From NCBI GenBank assembly GCA_029582265.1, contig CM055819.1, positions 10,155,087 through 10,219,086 on the forward strand: DNA of 64,000 nt, given 5' to 3'. Position numbers and translations under genes: made by a program. The notes below the pieces were generated by a model. The model was given only the letters and a program-made list of their open reading frames with translations. It did not search any database and was not told the origin of the DNA. Positions 62,064 through 64,000 of this stretch are shown piece after piece (position 1 is the stretch's first letter; each line of letters starts with the position of its first letter). Source of the DNA: Zoroaster sp. YZ-2022. Lineage: Eukaryota > Echinodermata > Asteroidea > Forcipulatida > Zoroasteridae.

Positions 62064-64000
62064 GCGTTAGCACAGCATGAAAAGAAAGATCTTGTTTCCT
62101 TTCTGCCGGTTACACCTCGAGTCAAGCTACGTCCCGTAGCCTTAGATCTCAGTGTCTTTCACAGAATCCTTGCTGTCCCTAGAGTGCCGCCTTCTGTAGT
62201 AATTCTACTAACAGATGTTCCTATCTCCTTGAGATGTTTCTCCAACACCTTCGGGATTGTACCCAGTGCTCCCACTACCACAGGAATAACCTTGACCTTG
62301 ACTTGCCGCCATAGCTTGCGGAGTTCTCTCGCTAAATCCTGATATTTCTGTACCTTCTCCTTCTCCTTCGAAGCTACTCTACTATCACCCGGCACAGCTA
62401 TATCAATAAGATGACACATCTTTGCATGCTTATCCAAGACAACAACACCCGGCCGTCTATGTTCTATAACATGATCTGTCTGGATGTTGAAGTCCCAGAG
62501 AATCTTGACATGATCCGTTTCTTCAACCTTTCGTACCACTTCGATTGCACCTTGACACCGTACTTCTTACACAGATCCCAATGGATCACCTTGGCCAACT
62601 TGTCGTGTCTGCCTTTGTACTCTGTCTGAGCATGCACTCTGCATTCGCTGACAATGTAAATACAGATCTCCTCCGCCGCATTGCACATTCTGCACATAGA
62701 AGAGACATCTGACTTCTCGATCCTTGCCTTCATCACATTCGTCGGCAGAGACTGGTCTTGCGCTGCAGTAATCAGACACTCAGTTTCTTTCTTTAGTTCT
62801 CCTCTCCTCAACCATTCCCAAGTCTTGCTACTTTCCACTTCTTCAGTACATCTCAGGAATCGGCCGTGAAGTGGTTTTTCCTGCCAATCTCGTGTTCTTT
62901 CTTCTCTTCTTTGATTCTTATACTCCTTTGGACCTAATTCGTCTGCCTTCATGTATTTCTGCGCAACCTTCAACAACTTTTCCCGAGTACTTCTTACATG
63001 ACACTGCAAGCTCCATCTCTCGATGTTAACGCTGTCTGATACACTAAGTTAACCCTCTTCCACCCTCTGACCTCGGTAGATAGAGTCTGCTGACATTCGA
63101 CCGTGGATGTAACATACCGTATATCGTCATCACTTTCCTCGTTTTCCTGTCAGCAACATCTAGATCTGCCTTAGTCCACTCGACAATTCCCGCACTGTAT
63201 CTCATTAGTGACACAGCCCAAGTGTTGATCGCCTTTATCATATTCCCTCCATTCAGCTTGGACTTCAAACACTTCGTCACTCGTCTTATATACTCTTTCT
63301 TAAGTCTCTCTTTCGATTCCTCGTGCAGTACATGATCTGCTTCAAGCACTCCAAGATACTTAGAACCTTCTTCTTCACCCAACGCCCTCAATTGTGTGCC
63401 ATCTGGTAAAGCAATTCCATCCGAATGTACCCTTTTACCCCTCTTCATGGTCATCACACATTTCTCCAGACCAAACTTCATGCCGATGTCATCGCTGAAG
63501 ATCCGTACAGTCTGCACCAAGGAATCAATCTCTTTCTCGTTCTTCGCAAACAACTTCCAGGTCGTCCATGAAGAGAAGATGATTAATCACTGCATCCATC
63601 CTTCGTCATCTCATATCCCGAACCTTCCGCAAAATCATCGTCAAAGGGAACAGCGCCAAAACAAACAACAGTGGAGACAGAGAATCGCCCTGGAAAATAC
63701 CTTTGTCTGATGTTTACCTTACCAAGACATTCATCACTGGCCATCAGATTTGTTCTCCATGTCTTCATGCTCTCACCCAGGAGACATTTCACCGCATCAA
63801 CTGCCCCTATCATATCCAAACATTCCATAATCCACGAGTGTGATACCATGTCGTATGCCTTCTTGTAATCTATCCATGCCATGGCCAGATTAGTTTTTCC
63901 TGTTCCTACAGTCCTTTAGCACCGTCTTATCAATGATGAGTTGGTCTTTCGTTCCTCTTGACCGCTTCTTGCATCCTTTTCTGCTCATCTGGAAATAACT
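62064..64000 (-). pseudogene. R2/R4-type LINE, copy 2 (cut by window end)
   Basis: Colinear with 29516-31480. The endonuclease region reads through further than in copy 1, to VQKYQDLARELRKLW, but the motif residue D of RRPD is G here (RRPG, near 62453). The CCHC region reads CRMCNAAEEICIYIVSEC, so the H is lost. The RT is split by indels near 63555 and 63620; LFMDDL is interrupted there. The frame change after RSEGGRGLT is shared with copy 1. Confidence 0.8.

Overview
The window looks like a repeat-rich scaffold from a marine invertebrate animal. A deuterostome such as an echinoderm or hemichordate is my best guess, but nothing here fixes the species. The evidence is AT-rich DNA, short exons with GT-AG introns, tRNA-derived SINEs ending in (ATT)n, CR1/L2-type and R2/R4-type non-LTR retrotransposons, and many families of DNA transposon. 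Two runs of exactly 500 N (11912-12411 and 58609-59108) are scaffold gaps. There is no bacterial-style operon, rRNA or CRISPR array.

Layout. (1) 1-11.4 kb holds the one convincing host gene: 12 plus-strand exons whose phases join without a break into 631 codons. They encode a repetitive, N-glycosylation-rich and probably extracellular protein that I do not recognise; both ends are missing. Its introns carry a CR1/L2-like LINE (4.7-6.5 kb) and a TTAA-flanked MITE (7.4-7.9 kb). (2) 12.4-13.7 kb has a GC-rich repeat and a decayed Ty3/gypsy RNase H remnant. (3) 13.8-27.1 kb is dominated by one DNA-transposon family, called E here. E1 (13772-16100) and E2 (24546-26799) are long, nearly palindromic, non-coding copies in opposite orientation. 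E3 (16335-21261) has the same ends but contains a Myb/SANT-like gene and a degenerate PIF/Harbinger nuclease, so it looks like the coding relative of E1 and E2. (4) 26.8-31.7 kb (block D1) holds a LINE endonuclease fragment with an in-frame fourfold duplication, a small SAP-like ORF, a tRNA-Leu SINE, a long (ATT)n tract and an R2/R4-like LINE. Much of D1 reappears at 59.1-64.0 kb as block D2. (5) 31.9-32.9 kb has a broken IS630/Tc1 transposase. (6) 33.5-34.5 kb is an unexplained GC-richer non-coding block. (7) 36.5-39.1 kb holds two copies of one inverted-repeat transposon, the second split by a 1380-bp element with a 5-bp target duplication. (8) 40.8-58.6 kb is mostly MITE-like families, a satellite of about 187 bp (44.4-45.9 kb) and a possible 6.8-kb CACTA-like element (42787-49567).

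How it fits together. Apart from the exon-rich first 11 kb and possibly two exons near 22.1-22.7 kb, this is a graveyard of nested mobile elements. Several insertions can be proven inside the window because the matching empty site is present elsewhere in it: the TTAA element at 40854-41453, and the 1380-bp element at 37512-38891. The most interesting unit is the E family. It joins Harbinger-type genes to ends that carry 3-7 tandem copies of a 21-bp unit with a perfect 14-bp palindrome, a plausible binding array for the encoded Myb-like protein or nuclease.
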